A DNA stretch of 44,697 nucleotides from Clostridia bacterium. GTDB lineage: Bacteria > Bacillota > Clostridia > Oscillospirales > Acutalibacteraceae. The notes beneath the pieces are model-generated. The model ran no database searches. It was not told where the DNA came from and was given only the letters and a program-made list of their open reading frames with translations. The translations under genes were made by a program, and so were the position numbers. Of the stretch, positions 23,177 through 31,823 are shown one piece after another; the stretch's first letter is position 1, and the number at the start of each line of letters is the position of its first letter. The stretch is from contig JAGAVE010000024.1 of assembly GCA_017942105.1 (NCBI GenBank), forward strand, positions 1 through 44,697. The letters run 5' to 3'.

Positions 23177-24679
23177 ATGGCAAAAAGTGAAGTTAAATGG
23201 GGCGCGTTGCTTTCGTATGTGCTCATAGGTCTAAATTCAATATACGGTCTTATAATAATGCCGTTTGTTCTCGGAGCGATTGGTGAAAGTGAGTACGGTG
23301 TATATAAAACCATTGGTGCGATGACAGCGACGATTTCTGTTATGGAGCTCGGTCTTGGCGGCACTATGCAGAAGTATATTGCTCAGTTCCGCGCTCAAAA
23401 GGAAGACAAAAAAGCATACAATTATTCGGCTATGTGTATAATTCAGGCTGTGGTTATGGCTTTGGCAATGGCTGTTGTCGGGTTATGTCTCTTCTTCACT
23501 TTGGAACCTGTTTATGGAAATACCTTCACGGCGAAGGAAATGTTCAGAGCAAAACAGGTTTATATTGTTCTTGTTTGCTATGTGGTTTTTCATATCTTTG
23601 AAAATGTTCTTTTCGGAATAATTTCAGGATACAATCGTTTTATCTTTACCAACAGTGTTAAGCTCGCAACGCTCATTTCAAAAATACTTATCTATCTTAT
23701 AATACTTCCGATATTTAAGAATTCGCTTGCAATCGTTATGACGATGCTTGCTCTTGAATTCGTGATAATTGCGGCAGAATGCGTTTATATAAAATTTGTT
23801 TTAAAGCATAAAGTAAAGCTTTATTCGTGGGATAGGGCGATATTTAAAGAAACTTTTATGTATACGATTTTGTTGTTTGTTCAGTCAATTATAATTCAGT
23901 TCAACGGCAATGTTGATAATATGGTTATTGGCGCTGTTATAGGTACATCGGCTGTTACAGTTTATTCATTTGCAATTCAGATTTTCAATATGTACGAGCA
24001 ATGTGCAACATCTGTTTCAGGTGTCATTTTGCCGAGCGTAACAAAGGTTGTTTTCAGCGGAGCGAAGCCGAAAGATCTTGAAAATCTTGTTGTTAAATAC
24101 GGCAGGGCGCAGTGGACAATACTGGGTGCGGCTCTTGGTGGGTTTATATGCCTTGGAAAAGAGTTTTTCTCTCTTTGGTTAGGTAGAGGCTTTGAGGATT
24201 GCTACTATCTTGCTCTTATTCTTATGGTGCCTGTAACATTTCCGCTTATAGTTAATACCTGTCTGGCAATTCTGAAAGCGAGGAATCTTTTGCTTTTCAG
24301 AACGATAGCTCTTGCATATTCGGCTGTTATCAATGTGATTTTTACAATCATAGGAACAAAGTTGTGGGGCTTTTATGCCGCTGCCGTGGGTACTGCATTG
24401 AGTACGGTTATAGGCAGTGTTTTGTCTCTTAATATTTATTATCAGATAAAGCTAAAAATGAATATGCTCAGAGTGTATTTCCGAATTATGCACAAGATTG
24501 TCCTTTGTATAGCGATTCCGACTGTTGTATGTTTCTTAATCAACCCGTGTTTTAATGGCTCGTGGTTAGCCTTTATTGTGAAGGCATTTATTTTTGTTGC
24601 AATTTACGGAGTGCTTATGATTCTGTTTGGACTTAACGAAAACGAGAAACCGAAGTTTTTGAGGAGGAAGCGTGTATGA
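23177..24679 (+). CDS. wzx: Polysaccharide repeat-unit flippase (Wzx-like)
   Basis: A 500-aa membrane protein of the MOP superfamily with about 12-14 hydrophobic segments. The N-terminus reads WGALLSYVLIGLNSIYGLIIMPFVLGAIGESEYGVYKT, typical of oligosaccharide flippases, and VMELGLGGTMQKYIAQFRAQ follows. It would move the undecaprenyl-linked repeat unit to the outer face for polymerisation by Wzy. The start is 3 bases after the preceding stop and the stop overlaps the next start by 4 bases. Together with Wzy and the Wzz fusions this marks a Wzx/Wzy-dependent pathway. Confidence 0.9.
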   Translation: MAKSEVKWGALLSYVLIGLNSIYGLIIMPFVLGAIGESEYGVYKTIGAMTATISVMELGLGGTMQKYIAQFRAQKEDKKAYNYSAMCIIQAVVMALAMAVVGLCLFFTLEPVYGNTFTAKEMFRAKQVYIVLVCYVVFHIFENVLFGIISGYNRFIFTNSVKLATLISKILIYLIILPIFKNSLAIVMTMLALEFVIIAAECVYIKFVLKHKVKLYSWDRAIFKETFMYTILLFVQSIIIQFNGNVDNMVIGAVIGTSAVTVYSFAIQIFNMYEQCATSVSGVILPSVTKVVFSGAKPKDLENLVVKYGRAQWTILGAALGGFICLGKEFFSLWLGRGFEDCYYLALILMVPVTFPLIVNTCLAILKARNLLLFRTIALAYSAVINVIFTIIGTKLWGFYAAAVGTALSTVIGSVLSLNIYYQIKLKMNMLRVYFRIMHKIVLCIAIPTVVCFLINPCFNGSWLAFIVKAFIFVAIYGVLMILFGLNENEKPKFLRRKRV

Positions 24680-25887
24680 AGATAGGTATTCTTACTTTCC
24701 ATCAAAGCGTAAACAACGGCGCAGTTATGCAGGCTTATTCTCTCTCAAAAAGATTAAAAAAAGAATATCCAGAAGCTGAGGTCGAGATAATTGATTATCG
24801 CCGCGAAAGTGTTGATAATTCTTATGCGTTTTCGTTAGCCGGATATCTTAAAGCTCCTTCATTTAAAATTTTCGCTAAAAAAGCTTTTGTTTTGATGGGC
24901 GATCCTATGCGTTTGAAACGCCTTAAAATAAGAACAAAGGTTTTTGAGGCATGTATCGAAAAGCTTCCACTTTCTAAGAAAACCATAATAAGTGACACAA
25001 CGGATGAACTCTATGAATTTATTGAAAATAATTATGATATTCTTGTTGTCGGTAGCGATGCTGTCTGGAATTATGTGACCAGAGGATTTCCAAATGCATA
25101 TTTTCCTAAAGCTGATTTAAAAGTGAAAAAATTAAGCTATGCGGCAAGCTGTTACGGCATGGATTATCTGAAATTTTCTGACGAAGAAAAGAACGAGGTA
25201 AGCAAAGTCTTTTCAGGTTTTGATTTTATCGGTGTCAGAGATACAGCTACGGAAAATTTTGTCAAGTGGACCGGTTGCGAAAACGAACCGTTCCATACTT
25301 GCGACCCGACTGTTTTTCTCAATGTAGATGATCTTCCCGTTGATGTTTCAGTTATCGAGAAAAAACTCAGCCGGAGAGGTTTTAATTTCAGTAAGCCTTC
25401 AATAGGTATTATGGGTCCTGACGAAATGGTGTCTATGGTAAGAAAGCTCTACGGCAGTAAATATCAGCTCGTTTCACTTTATAATTATATCAAAGGTGCG
25501 GATGTCAATCTTTATGACCTTGAACCTTATGAATGGGCATATGTGTTCAGATATTTTAAACTGACTTTTGCAACTTTTTTCCACGGAACGCTCTTGTCGC
25601 TCAGAAACGGTGTACCTCTTATTTGTATTGATCTTAATACCGAATTCGGAAAAAAGCATACGCCAAAAACTCTTGATGTTTTAAAGCGCGTTGGTTTTGA
25701 AGACTGGTATTTTAATACAGACTACAGGTCAAAAAATTTCGATGAAATAAAAGCCAAGGCAGATGAATTGTTATCAGGTGATTATCACAATGCTATCATA
25801 GCGGCTATGGATAAAGAAGCCGAATCTTTTGAAGTTTTCAATAATGCATTGAAAGCTATTGCAGGAAAGGATGAGCAAAATGGTTAA
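24676..25887 (+). CDS. Polysaccharide pyruvyl transferase family protein
   Basis: A 403-aa protein starting MKIGILTFHQSVNNGAVMQAYSL, the signature of PF04230, with DILVVGSDAVWNY, YAASCYGMDYL, and near the C-terminus LTFATFFHGTLLSLRNGVPLICI. The family transfers pyruvate from phosphoenolpyruvate to sugars as ketals, giving negative charge; many members (as in this architecture with SVNNGA) act in capsule clusters. ATG overlaps the flippase stop by 4 bases. Whether this member is a pyruvyl transferase proper or a variant acting on another group is not decided by sequence. Confidence 0.85.
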   Translation: MKIGILTFHQSVNNGAVMQAYSLSKRLKKEYPEAEVEIIDYRRESVDNSYAFSLAGYLKAPSFKIFAKKAFVLMGDPMRLKRLKIRTKVFEACIEKLPLSKKTIISDTTDELYEFIENNYDILVVGSDAVWNYVTRGFPNAYFPKADLKVKKLSYAASCYGMDYLKFSDEEKNEVSKVFSGFDFIGVRDTATENFVKWTGCENEPFHTCDPTVFLNVDDLPVDVSVIEKKLSRRGFNFSKPSIGIMGPDEMVSMVRKLYGSKYQLVSLYNYIKGADVNLYDLEPYEWAYVFRYFKLTFATFFHGTLLSLRNGVPLICIDLNTEFGKKHTPKTLDVLKRVGFEDWYFNTDYRSKNFDEIKAKADELLSGDYHNAIIAAMDKEAESFEVFNNALKAIAGKDEQNG

Positions 25888-27100
25888 TGTAATAGGACTT
25901 GGGTATATTGGACTTCCGACAGCTTTGATGCTTGCATCTCACGGCGTTGAGATTATCGGAACAGATTATAACGAAGAGCTTGTAGCGACTCTTAATGCAG
26001 GAAGAACTACATTTAAAGAAAAGGGTCTCGATGAGCTTTTTAACGATGCTCTTAATGCGGGAATTAAGTTTTCAACCGAATATCAGGTGACCGATACATA
26101 TATTGTTTCAGTTCCGACCCCTTATGATAAGTTTTCAAAGAAGGTAGATCCGTGTTATCTTATTTCTGCAGTTAAGAGTGTTATGGCAGTTTGTCCCAAG
26201 GGTGCAACGGTCGTAATCGAATCAACGGTTTCACCCGGAACAATTGATAAATATATCAGACCTGTTATTGAGGAAAATAACTTTGTTATAGGTCAGGATA
26301 TCAATCTCGTACACGCTCCGGAAAGAATTATTCCCGGTAATATGGTATACGAGCTTCTTCATAATGATCGAACCATCGGTGCTGACGATAAAGCGATAGG
26401 TGAGATGGTCAAAAAAATGTATGCAACCTTCTGCCGGGGTGAAATCGTCGTTACGGATATCCGCACTGCTGAAATGACGAAGGTTGTTGAAAATACCTTC
26501 CGAGCAGTAAATATTGCATTTGCTAACGAGCTTGCAAAAATCTGCCGTCACGATAATATGGATGTTTATGAGATTATCAAAATCTGCAATATGCATCCTC
26601 GTGTAAACATTCTTCAGCCAGGTCCCGGTGTGGGCGGTCACTGCATCTCAGTTGATCCGTGGTTCCTTGTCGGCGATTATCCCAGCCTCGCAAAGGTTAT
26701 TGATGAATCAATGAAAACAAATGACGGAATGCCTGATTTCGTGCTTAATCGCATATATGAAATTATGAAAGAAAACGGTCTGAAAGATGTTTCCCGTGTA
26801 GGACTTTACGGTCTTACTTATAAAGAGAATGTTGACGATATGAGAGAGTCTCCGACGCTTCAGCTTCTCGAAAGCCAGGCTCGTCATCTTGCAGCTCCGC
26901 TTAAGGTTTATGATCCGTTTATTACGGATGATGTTGTTGAAAATCAGTATCATAGCCTTGATAGCTTCCTTGAAGATACGGATTTCGTTGTTATTATGGT
27001 CAAGCATAATGAAATTAAGGAAAATATGGATAAACTCAGCGGTAAGATTATTCTTGATTGCCATAATATCTGCGATTTGCCGGGAGTTTATCATATCTGA
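25880..27100 (+). CDS. wecC: UDP-N-acetyl-D-mannosaminuronate dehydrogenase
   Basis: About 406 aa, a UDP-sugar 6-dehydrogenase that oxidises UDP-ManNAc to UDP-ManNAcA using NAD. ATG 25880 lies 8 bases after AAAGGA; ATG 25871 is an alternative. Motifs: NAD-binding VIGLGYIGLPTALMLAS at the N-terminus, SVPTPYDKFSKKVDP, VIESTVSPGTID, GEIVVTDIRTAEMTKVVEN-x-FRAVNIAF and GPGVGGHCISVDPWFLV with the catalytic cysteine. The C-terminal UDP-binding domain contains LYGLTYKENVDDMRESPTL. The sequence fits WecC/CapO more than UDP-glucose dehydrogenase. Immediately followed by WecB, which makes its substrate. Confidence 0.9.
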   Translation: MVNVIGLGYIGLPTALMLASHGVEIIGTDYNEELVATLNAGRTTFKEKGLDELFNDALNAGIKFSTEYQVTDTYIVSVPTPYDKFSKKVDPCYLISAVKSVMAVCPKGATVVIESTVSPGTIDKYIRPVIEENNFVIGQDINLVHAPERIIPGNMVYELLHNDRTIGADDKAIGEMVKKMYATFCRGEIVVTDIRTAEMTKVVENTFRAVNIAFANELAKICRHDNMDVYEIIKICNMHPRVNILQPGPGVGGHCISVDPWFLVGDYPSLAKVIDESMKTNDGMPDFVLNRIYEIMKENGLKDVSRVGLYGLTYKENVDDMRESPTLQLLESQARHLAAPLKVYDPFITDDVVENQYHSLDSFLEDTDFVVIMVKHNEIKENMDKLSGKIILDCHNICDLPGVYHI

Positions 27101-27134
27101 TCTCCCTGAACACTAAGAGAGGTAAAGGACGAAT

Positions 27135-28229
27135 ATGAAAAAAGTTATGCTCGTTTTCGGAACAAGACCCGAGGCGATTAAAATGTGCCCTCTTGTAAAC
27201 GAACTAACATCGAGAAAAAATATAAAAACGGTTGTGTGCGTAACGGGTCAGCATCGTCAGATGCTTGACCAGGTGCTTGATGCGTTTGGCGTTGTACCTG
27301 ATTATGACCTTTCGATTATGAAAGCGGGTCAGACTCTTTTTGATATTACGACGAATATTCTAAACCGAATCGGCGATGTTCTCGACGAAGTCAAACCGGA
27401 TGTTGTTCTTGTCCACGGCGATACATCAACAACATTTGTAACAGCCCTTGCTTGCTTTTATAAGCAGATTCCCGTTGGCCATGTTGAGGCAGGACTTCGT
27501 ACATACAATATCTATTCTCCGTATCCGGAAGAGTTTAACCGTCAGGCGGTAGGAATCGTTGCAAAGTATAATTTTTCTCCGACTGAGCTTTCAAAGCAGA
27601 ATCTTCTCAATGAGGGAAAAGATTCCTCGACAATTTTTGTTACCGGAAACACAGCAATCGATGCTCTAAAAACAACTGTCAGAGATGATTATAACCATCC
27701 TGAACTTGATTGGGCAAAGGACAGTCGTCTTATAATTATCACGGCGCACAGAAGAGAAAATCTCGGCGAGCCGATGCACCATATGTTCCGTGCTATCCGT
27801 AGAATTATGGATGAGCATCCCGATGTTAAGGCTGTTTATCCTATTCATATGAATCCCGTTGTTCGTGCTGCGGCGGATAAAGAGCTTGGCGGATGCGACA
27901 GAATTCACATTATCGAACCTCTCGAAGTTCTTGATTTTCATAATTTCCTCGCAAGAAGCTACCTTATTCTGACGGACAGCGGCGGAATTCAGGAAGAAGC
28001 GCCGTCTCTGGGTAAGCCCGTCCTAGTTATGAGAGATACGACTGAGCGTCCTGAAGGTATCAAGGCGGGAACGCTGAAGCTTGTCGGTACTGATGAGGAA
28101 GTTATATATAAAAACTTCAAAGAGCTTCTTGAAAACAAAGAAGCGTATGATGCAATGTCGCGCGCAAGTAACCCTTACGGTGACGGTTTTGCTTGTAAGA
28201 GAATTGCAGATATATTGGAGGCTGAATGA
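27135..28229 (+). CDS. wecB: UDP-N-acetylglucosamine 2-epimerase (non-hydrolysing)
   Basis: A 364-aa enzyme converting UDP-GlcNAc to UDP-ManNAc: it starts MKKVMLVFGTRPEAIKMCPL, then VCVTGQHRQMLDQVLDAF, VLVHGDTSTTF, VGHVEAGLRT, ITAHRRENLGEPM and the C-terminal LTDSGGIQEEAPSLGKPVLVMRDTTERPEG. It has the full length and all family residues. It supplies UDP-ManNAc to the dehydrogenase just upstream. A second 2-epimerase homologue at 31824 is the CapG-type enzyme of the L-FucNAc route. The stop overlaps the next start by 4 bases. Confidence 0.93.
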   Translation: MKKVMLVFGTRPEAIKMCPLVNELTSRKNIKTVVCVTGQHRQMLDQVLDAFGVVPDYDLSIMKAGQTLFDITTNILNRIGDVLDEVKPDVVLVHGDTSTTFVTALACFYKQIPVGHVEAGLRTYNIYSPYPEEFNRQAVGIVAKYNFSPTELSKQNLLNEGKDSSTIFVTGNTAIDALKTTVRDDYNHPELDWAKDSRLIIITAHRRENLGEPMHHMFRAIRRIMDEHPDVKAVYPIHMNPVVRAAADKELGGCDRIHIIEPLEVLDFHNFLARSYLILTDSGGIQEEAPSLGKPVLVMRDTTERPEGIKAGTLKLVGTDEEVIYKNFKELLENKEAYDAMSRASNPYGDGFACKRIADILEAE

Positions 28230-29554
28230 TTATGTCATTATATAATTCAATTATCAATAAAGAAGAAAAAATATCTCTTGTCGGTCTTGGCTATGTAGGT
28301 ATGCCGATTGCAGTTGCATTTGCAAAAAAAGGTGTCGATGTTATCGGCTTTGACCTCAGTGAGACTAAAATAGAGCTTTACAAAAACGGCAAGGACCCAA
28401 CAAAAGAAGTTGGCGACGAAGCAATTAAAAACACAACGGTTTATTTTACTTGCGATGAAAAGGATTTGCAGAAAGCAAAGTTTCATATAGTTGCCGTTCC
28501 TACACCGGTAAATACTGATCATACTCCGGACCTTACTCCTGTTATAAGTGCGAGCGAAATTGTCGGTCGTAATCTCGTTAAAGGTTCAATCGTCGTATAC
28601 GAATCAACCGTTTACCCCGGCGTAACTGAGGATGTTTGCATACCTATTCTTGAAAAAGAGTCGGGTCTTAAATGCGGCGTTGATTTTAAAGTAGGCTATT
28701 CTCCCGAAAGAATCAACCCCGGCGATAAGGTGCATAGACTTGAAAACATCCGAAAGATTGTTTCAGGTATGGATGCTGAGTCTCTTGAGGAAATCAAAAA
28801 TATTTACGATCTCGTTATTGAGGTTGGTACATACCCCATTTCAAATATTAAAACTGCTGAAGCCGTTAAAGTGGTTGAAAACAGCCAAAGAGATATCAAC
28901 ATTGCTTTTATGAACGAGCTTGCAATGGTGTTTGACCGAATGGGAATCGATACCAACGAGGTAGTTGACGGAATGAATACAAAATGGAATGCTCTCGGAT
29001 TCCGACCGGGTCTTGTCGGTGGTCATTGCATCGGTGTTGACCCGTATTACTTCACTTATCAGGCAGAAAAGCTGGGCTATCACAGCCAGATTATCCTTAA
29101 CGGTCGAATTGTTAATGATGGTATGGGCAAATTTGTAGCCGATGCCGCAATTAAGAATATGATTGCAGTCGGTCAGGCTCCTAAGAAGTCTAAAGTCGTA
29201 ATTCTCGGTCTTACCTTCAAAGAAAACTGCCCCGATACCAGAAACAGCAAGGTTGAGGATATTATCAAACGCCTTAATGAGTATGGCGTTGAGCCGATTG
29301 TTTCGGATCCGTGGGCAAGTGAGAGGGATGCAATGAATGAATATGGAGTTACTCTTACTCCATTTGAGGATATAAAAGATGCAGATTGCGTTATTGTTGC
29401 TGTTGCACATAACGAGTTTAAAACGCTCGGACTCACTGAGATAAAGGCTCTTTTCAGAGAGTGTCCTGATTCTGAGAAGGTTCTTGTTGATGTTAAAGGG
29501 ATTTATGATATTTCTGAATTCAGCGCAAGCGGAATGAAATACTGGAGGTTGTAA
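28226..29554 (+). CDS. Nucleotide-sugar dehydrogenase, CapL/TviB-like
   Basis: A 442-aa UDP-sugar dehydrogenase related to TviB/WbpO/CapL, which make UDP-GalNAcA (or UDP-GlcNAcA). Motifs: ISLVGLGYVGMPIAVAFA, AVPTPVNTDHTPDL, VVYESTVYPGVTED, YSPERINPGDKVHRLEN, AVKVVENSQRDINIAFMNEL, GGHCIGVDPYY with the catalytic cysteine and LGLTFKENCPDTRNSKV. Start ATG 28226 overlaps the wecB stop; GGAGG lies at 28217-28221, and ATG 28232 is possible. This is the second dehydrogenase of the block, so the polymer or polymers probably contain two different hexosaminuronic acids. Confidence 0.88.
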   Translation: MIMSLYNSIINKEEKISLVGLGYVGMPIAVAFAKKGVDVIGFDLSETKIELYKNGKDPTKEVGDEAIKNTTVYFTCDEKDLQKAKFHIVAVPTPVNTDHTPDLTPVISASEIVGRNLVKGSIVVYESTVYPGVTEDVCIPILEKESGLKCGVDFKVGYSPERINPGDKVHRLENIRKIVSGMDAESLEEIKNIYDLVIEVGTYPISNIKTAEAVKVVENSQRDINIAFMNELAMVFDRMGIDTNEVVDGMNTKWNALGFRPGLVGGHCIGVDPYYFTYQAEKLGYHSQIILNGRIVNDGMGKFVADAAIKNMIAVGQAPKKSKVVILGLTFKENCPDTRNSKVEDIIKRLNEYGVEPIVSDPWASERDAMNEYGVTLTPFEDIKDADCVIVAVAHNEFKTLGLTEIKALFRECPDSEKVLVDVKGIYDISEFSASGMKYWRL

Positions 29555-29556
29555 TT

Positions 29557-30597
29557 ATGTCACTTTTCAAAGATAAAACATTGCTTATTACAGGCGGTAC
29601 AGGTTCATTCGGCAACGCTGTTCTTAACCGTTTTCTTCGTACTGATATAGGAGAAATCCGCGTTTTTTCCCGCGATGAGAAAAAGCAGGACGATATGCGC
29701 CACGAGTTTCAGGCAAAGATGCCTGATGTTGCAGATAAGATAAAATTCTATATCGGCGATATCCGTGACCTTGCATCTGTTAAAAATGCGATGCACGGTG
29801 TTGATTATATCTTCCATGCGGCGGCTCTCAAGCAGGTTCCGTCCTGCGAATTTTTTCCGATCGAGGCAGTTAAGACGAATGTTCTCGGAACAGAAAATGT
29901 GCTTATAGCTGCTATTGAAGCGGGAGTAGAAAATGTTGTTTGCCTTTCAACGGACAAAGCGGCATATCCCGTAAATGCTATGGGTACTTCAAAAGCTATG
30001 ATGGAAAAAGTAATTGTTGCCAAAGCACGAACAACTTCGAAAACAAAAATCTGCTGTACGCGTTACGGAAATGTTATGTGCTCCAGAGGTTCTGTAATAC
30101 CATTGTGGATTGATCAGATCAGAAACGGTAATCCGATTACATTAACCGACCCTCGTATGACACGATTTATAATGTCTCTTGAGGAAGCTGTTGACCTTGT
30201 TCTTTTTGCATTTGAACACGGTGAACCGGGCGATATTCTTGTTCAAAAAGCACCTGCCTGTACTATTCAGACTCAGGCAGAAGCTGTATGCGAGCTTTTC
30301 GGAGGAGACAAGGAAAATATTAAAATTATCGGTATCCGTCACGGCGAAAAAATGTATGAAACTCTTCTTACGAACGAGGAATGTGCCGTCGCTGTTGATA
30401 TGGGTGATTTTTACAGAGTTCCCTGCGATAAGAGAGGACTTAATTATGATAAATACTTCAGTGAGGGCGATGCCTCGCGCAATGTTCTTACTGAGTTTGA
30501 TTCAAATAATACACAGCTTCTTACGGTTGAGGAGACAAAGGCTAAGATAGCCGCTCTTGATTATATCAAAAACGAGCTTGCCAAGGAGGCAAAGTGA
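29557..30597 (+). CDS. capE: CapE-like UDP-GlcNAc 4,6-dehydratase/5-epimerase
   Basis: A 346-aa SDR enzyme beginning MSLFKDKTLLITGGTGSFGNAVLNRFL, with VFSRDEKKQDDMRHEFQ, YIGDIRDLASV, FHAAALKQVPSCEF, LSTDKAAYPVNAMGTSKAMMEKV and TRYGNVMCSRGSVIPLWIDQ. This sequence set is that of CapE/FnlA, which dehydrates UDP-GlcNAc and epimerises C5, starting the UDP-L-FucNAc pathway. The active site has the family's methionine/lysine pattern AMGTSK in place of the Tyr-x3-Lys of classical SDRs. It might also supply the keto sugar to the EpsN-like aminotransferase, though the L-configured product makes this uncertain. Three-base gap from the previous gene. Confidence 0.93.
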   Translation: MSLFKDKTLLITGGTGSFGNAVLNRFLRTDIGEIRVFSRDEKKQDDMRHEFQAKMPDVADKIKFYIGDIRDLASVKNAMHGVDYIFHAAALKQVPSCEFFPIEAVKTNVLGTENVLIAAIEAGVENVVCLSTDKAAYPVNAMGTSKAMMEKVIVAKARTTSKTKICCTRYGNVMCSRGSVIPLWIDQIRNGNPITLTDPRMTRFIMSLEEAVDLVLFAFEHGEPGDILVQKAPACTIQTQAEAVCELFGGDKENIKIIGIRHGEKMYETLLTNEECAVAVDMGDFYRVPCDKRGLNYDKYFSEGDASRNVLTEFDSNNTQLLTVEETKAKIAALDYIKNELAKEAK

Positions 30598-30599
30598 GT

Positions 30600-31799
30600 A
30601 TGAATGTACTTGTAACGGGCGCGCAGGGGTTTGTTGGTAAAAACCTTTGCGCAAGTCTCAAAAATATTCGTGACGGAAAAGACAGAACCCGTCAGGGAAT
30701 TAAGATTGAAGAAATATTCGAATACGATGTTAATACAAAACCCGAGCTTCTCGATGAGTATTGCCGCAAGGCAGATTTTGTCTTCAACCTTGCAGGCGTT
30801 AACCGTCCGCAGAATCCCGAAGAGTTTATGTTGGGAAACTTCGGCTTTGCGTCAAAGCTTCTTGATACTCTTAAAAAGTATAATAATGCGTGCCCCGTTA
30901 TGATTTCATCATCAATTCAGGCGACCTGCATCGGACGGTACGACGGTGAATACGGTCGAAGCAAAAAAGCAGGTGAGGAGCTTGTCTTCAATTATGCTGA
31001 GGAAACGGGTGCGAAGGTTTTTGTTTACCGTTTTCCTAATCTTTTCGGCAAATGGTGCAGACCGAATTATAACAGCGCTGTTGCAACATTCTGCAACAAT
31101 ATTGCTAATGACCTTCCGATAACCGTAAGCGACAGAAATGTTCAGCTTGAGCTTCTTTATATTGATGATTTGGTTAATGAAATGCTTGATGCTCTTGAAA
31201 ATAAGGAGCATCACTGTGATTTTGACGGAATAAATACGGTTTTGGCTGATAACGGAAGATATTGCGCTGTTCCCGTTACGCACAAGGTTACTCTCGGCGA
31301 AATTGTAGATTTGCTTGAGGCTTTTAATAATCAGTCGAAAAATCTTGTTATGCCCGAGATTCCTGATAATTCATTTTCAAAGAAGCTTTACAGTACATTC
31401 TTGTCTTATCTTCCGAAAGAAAAGGTTGCATTTCCGCTTAAAATGAATGTTGACGACAGAGGCAGCTTTACGGAGCTTCTTAAGACTGAAAAATGCGGTC
31501 AATTCTCCGTTAATATATCGAAACCGGGAATAACGAAAGGTCAGCACTGGCACCATTCAAAATGGGAATTTTTCATTGTTGTCAGCGGTCACGGCCTTAT
31601 TCAGGAAAGAAAAATTGGTACTGATGAGGTTATAAGCTTTGATGTCAGCGGTGATAAAATCGAAGCAATACATATGCTTCCGGGTTATACGCATAATATA
31701 ATCAATCTTTCAGAAACAGAAAATCTTGTTACGGTTATGTGGGCAAACGAGCAGTTTGATCCTAATCATCCCGATACATTTTTCGAAATCGTTGAATAA
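30600..31799 (+). CDS. capF: CapF-like bifunctional reductase/epimerase with cupin domain
   Basis: About 399 aa in two parts: an N-terminal SDR (MNVLVTGAQGFVGKNL, FVFNLAGVNRPQNPEEF) and a C-terminal Zn-binding cupin (about 285-399) with ISKPGITKGQHWHHSKWEFF and MLPGYTHNI. CapF performs C3 epimerisation and C4 reduction in UDP-L-FucNAc synthesis, after CapE. ATG 30600 gives the family's usual start MNVLVTGA; GTG 30594 overlaps the upstream stop. AAGGAGG at 30583-30589. Gene order capE-capF-capG is the same as in Staphylococcus aureus type 5/8 capsule loci. Confidence 0.92.
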   Translation: MNVLVTGAQGFVGKNLCASLKNIRDGKDRTRQGIKIEEIFEYDVNTKPELLDEYCRKADFVFNLAGVNRPQNPEEFMLGNFGFASKLLDTLKKYNNACPVMISSSIQATCIGRYDGEYGRSKKAGEELVFNYAEETGAKVFVYRFPNLFGKWCRPNYNSAVATFCNNIANDLPITVSDRNVQLELLYIDDLVNEMLDALENKEHHCDFDGINTVLADNGRYCAVPVTHKVTLGEIVDLLEAFNNQSKNLVMPEIPDNSFSKKLYSTFLSYLPKEKVAFPLKMNVDDRGSFTELLKTEKCGQFSVNISKPGITKGQHWHHSKWEFFIVVSGHGLIQERKIGTDEVISFDVSGDKIEAIHMLPGYTHNIINLSETENLVTVMWANEQFDPNHPDTFFEIVE

Positions 31800-31823
31800 T
31801 CAGCTTGATGAAAGGGTTTATTT

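Noticed and set aside
28841-29410. Minus-strand open frame of 189 codons
   Set aside because: Antisense to the CapL-like dehydrogenase; the translation resembles nothing and lacks start signals.
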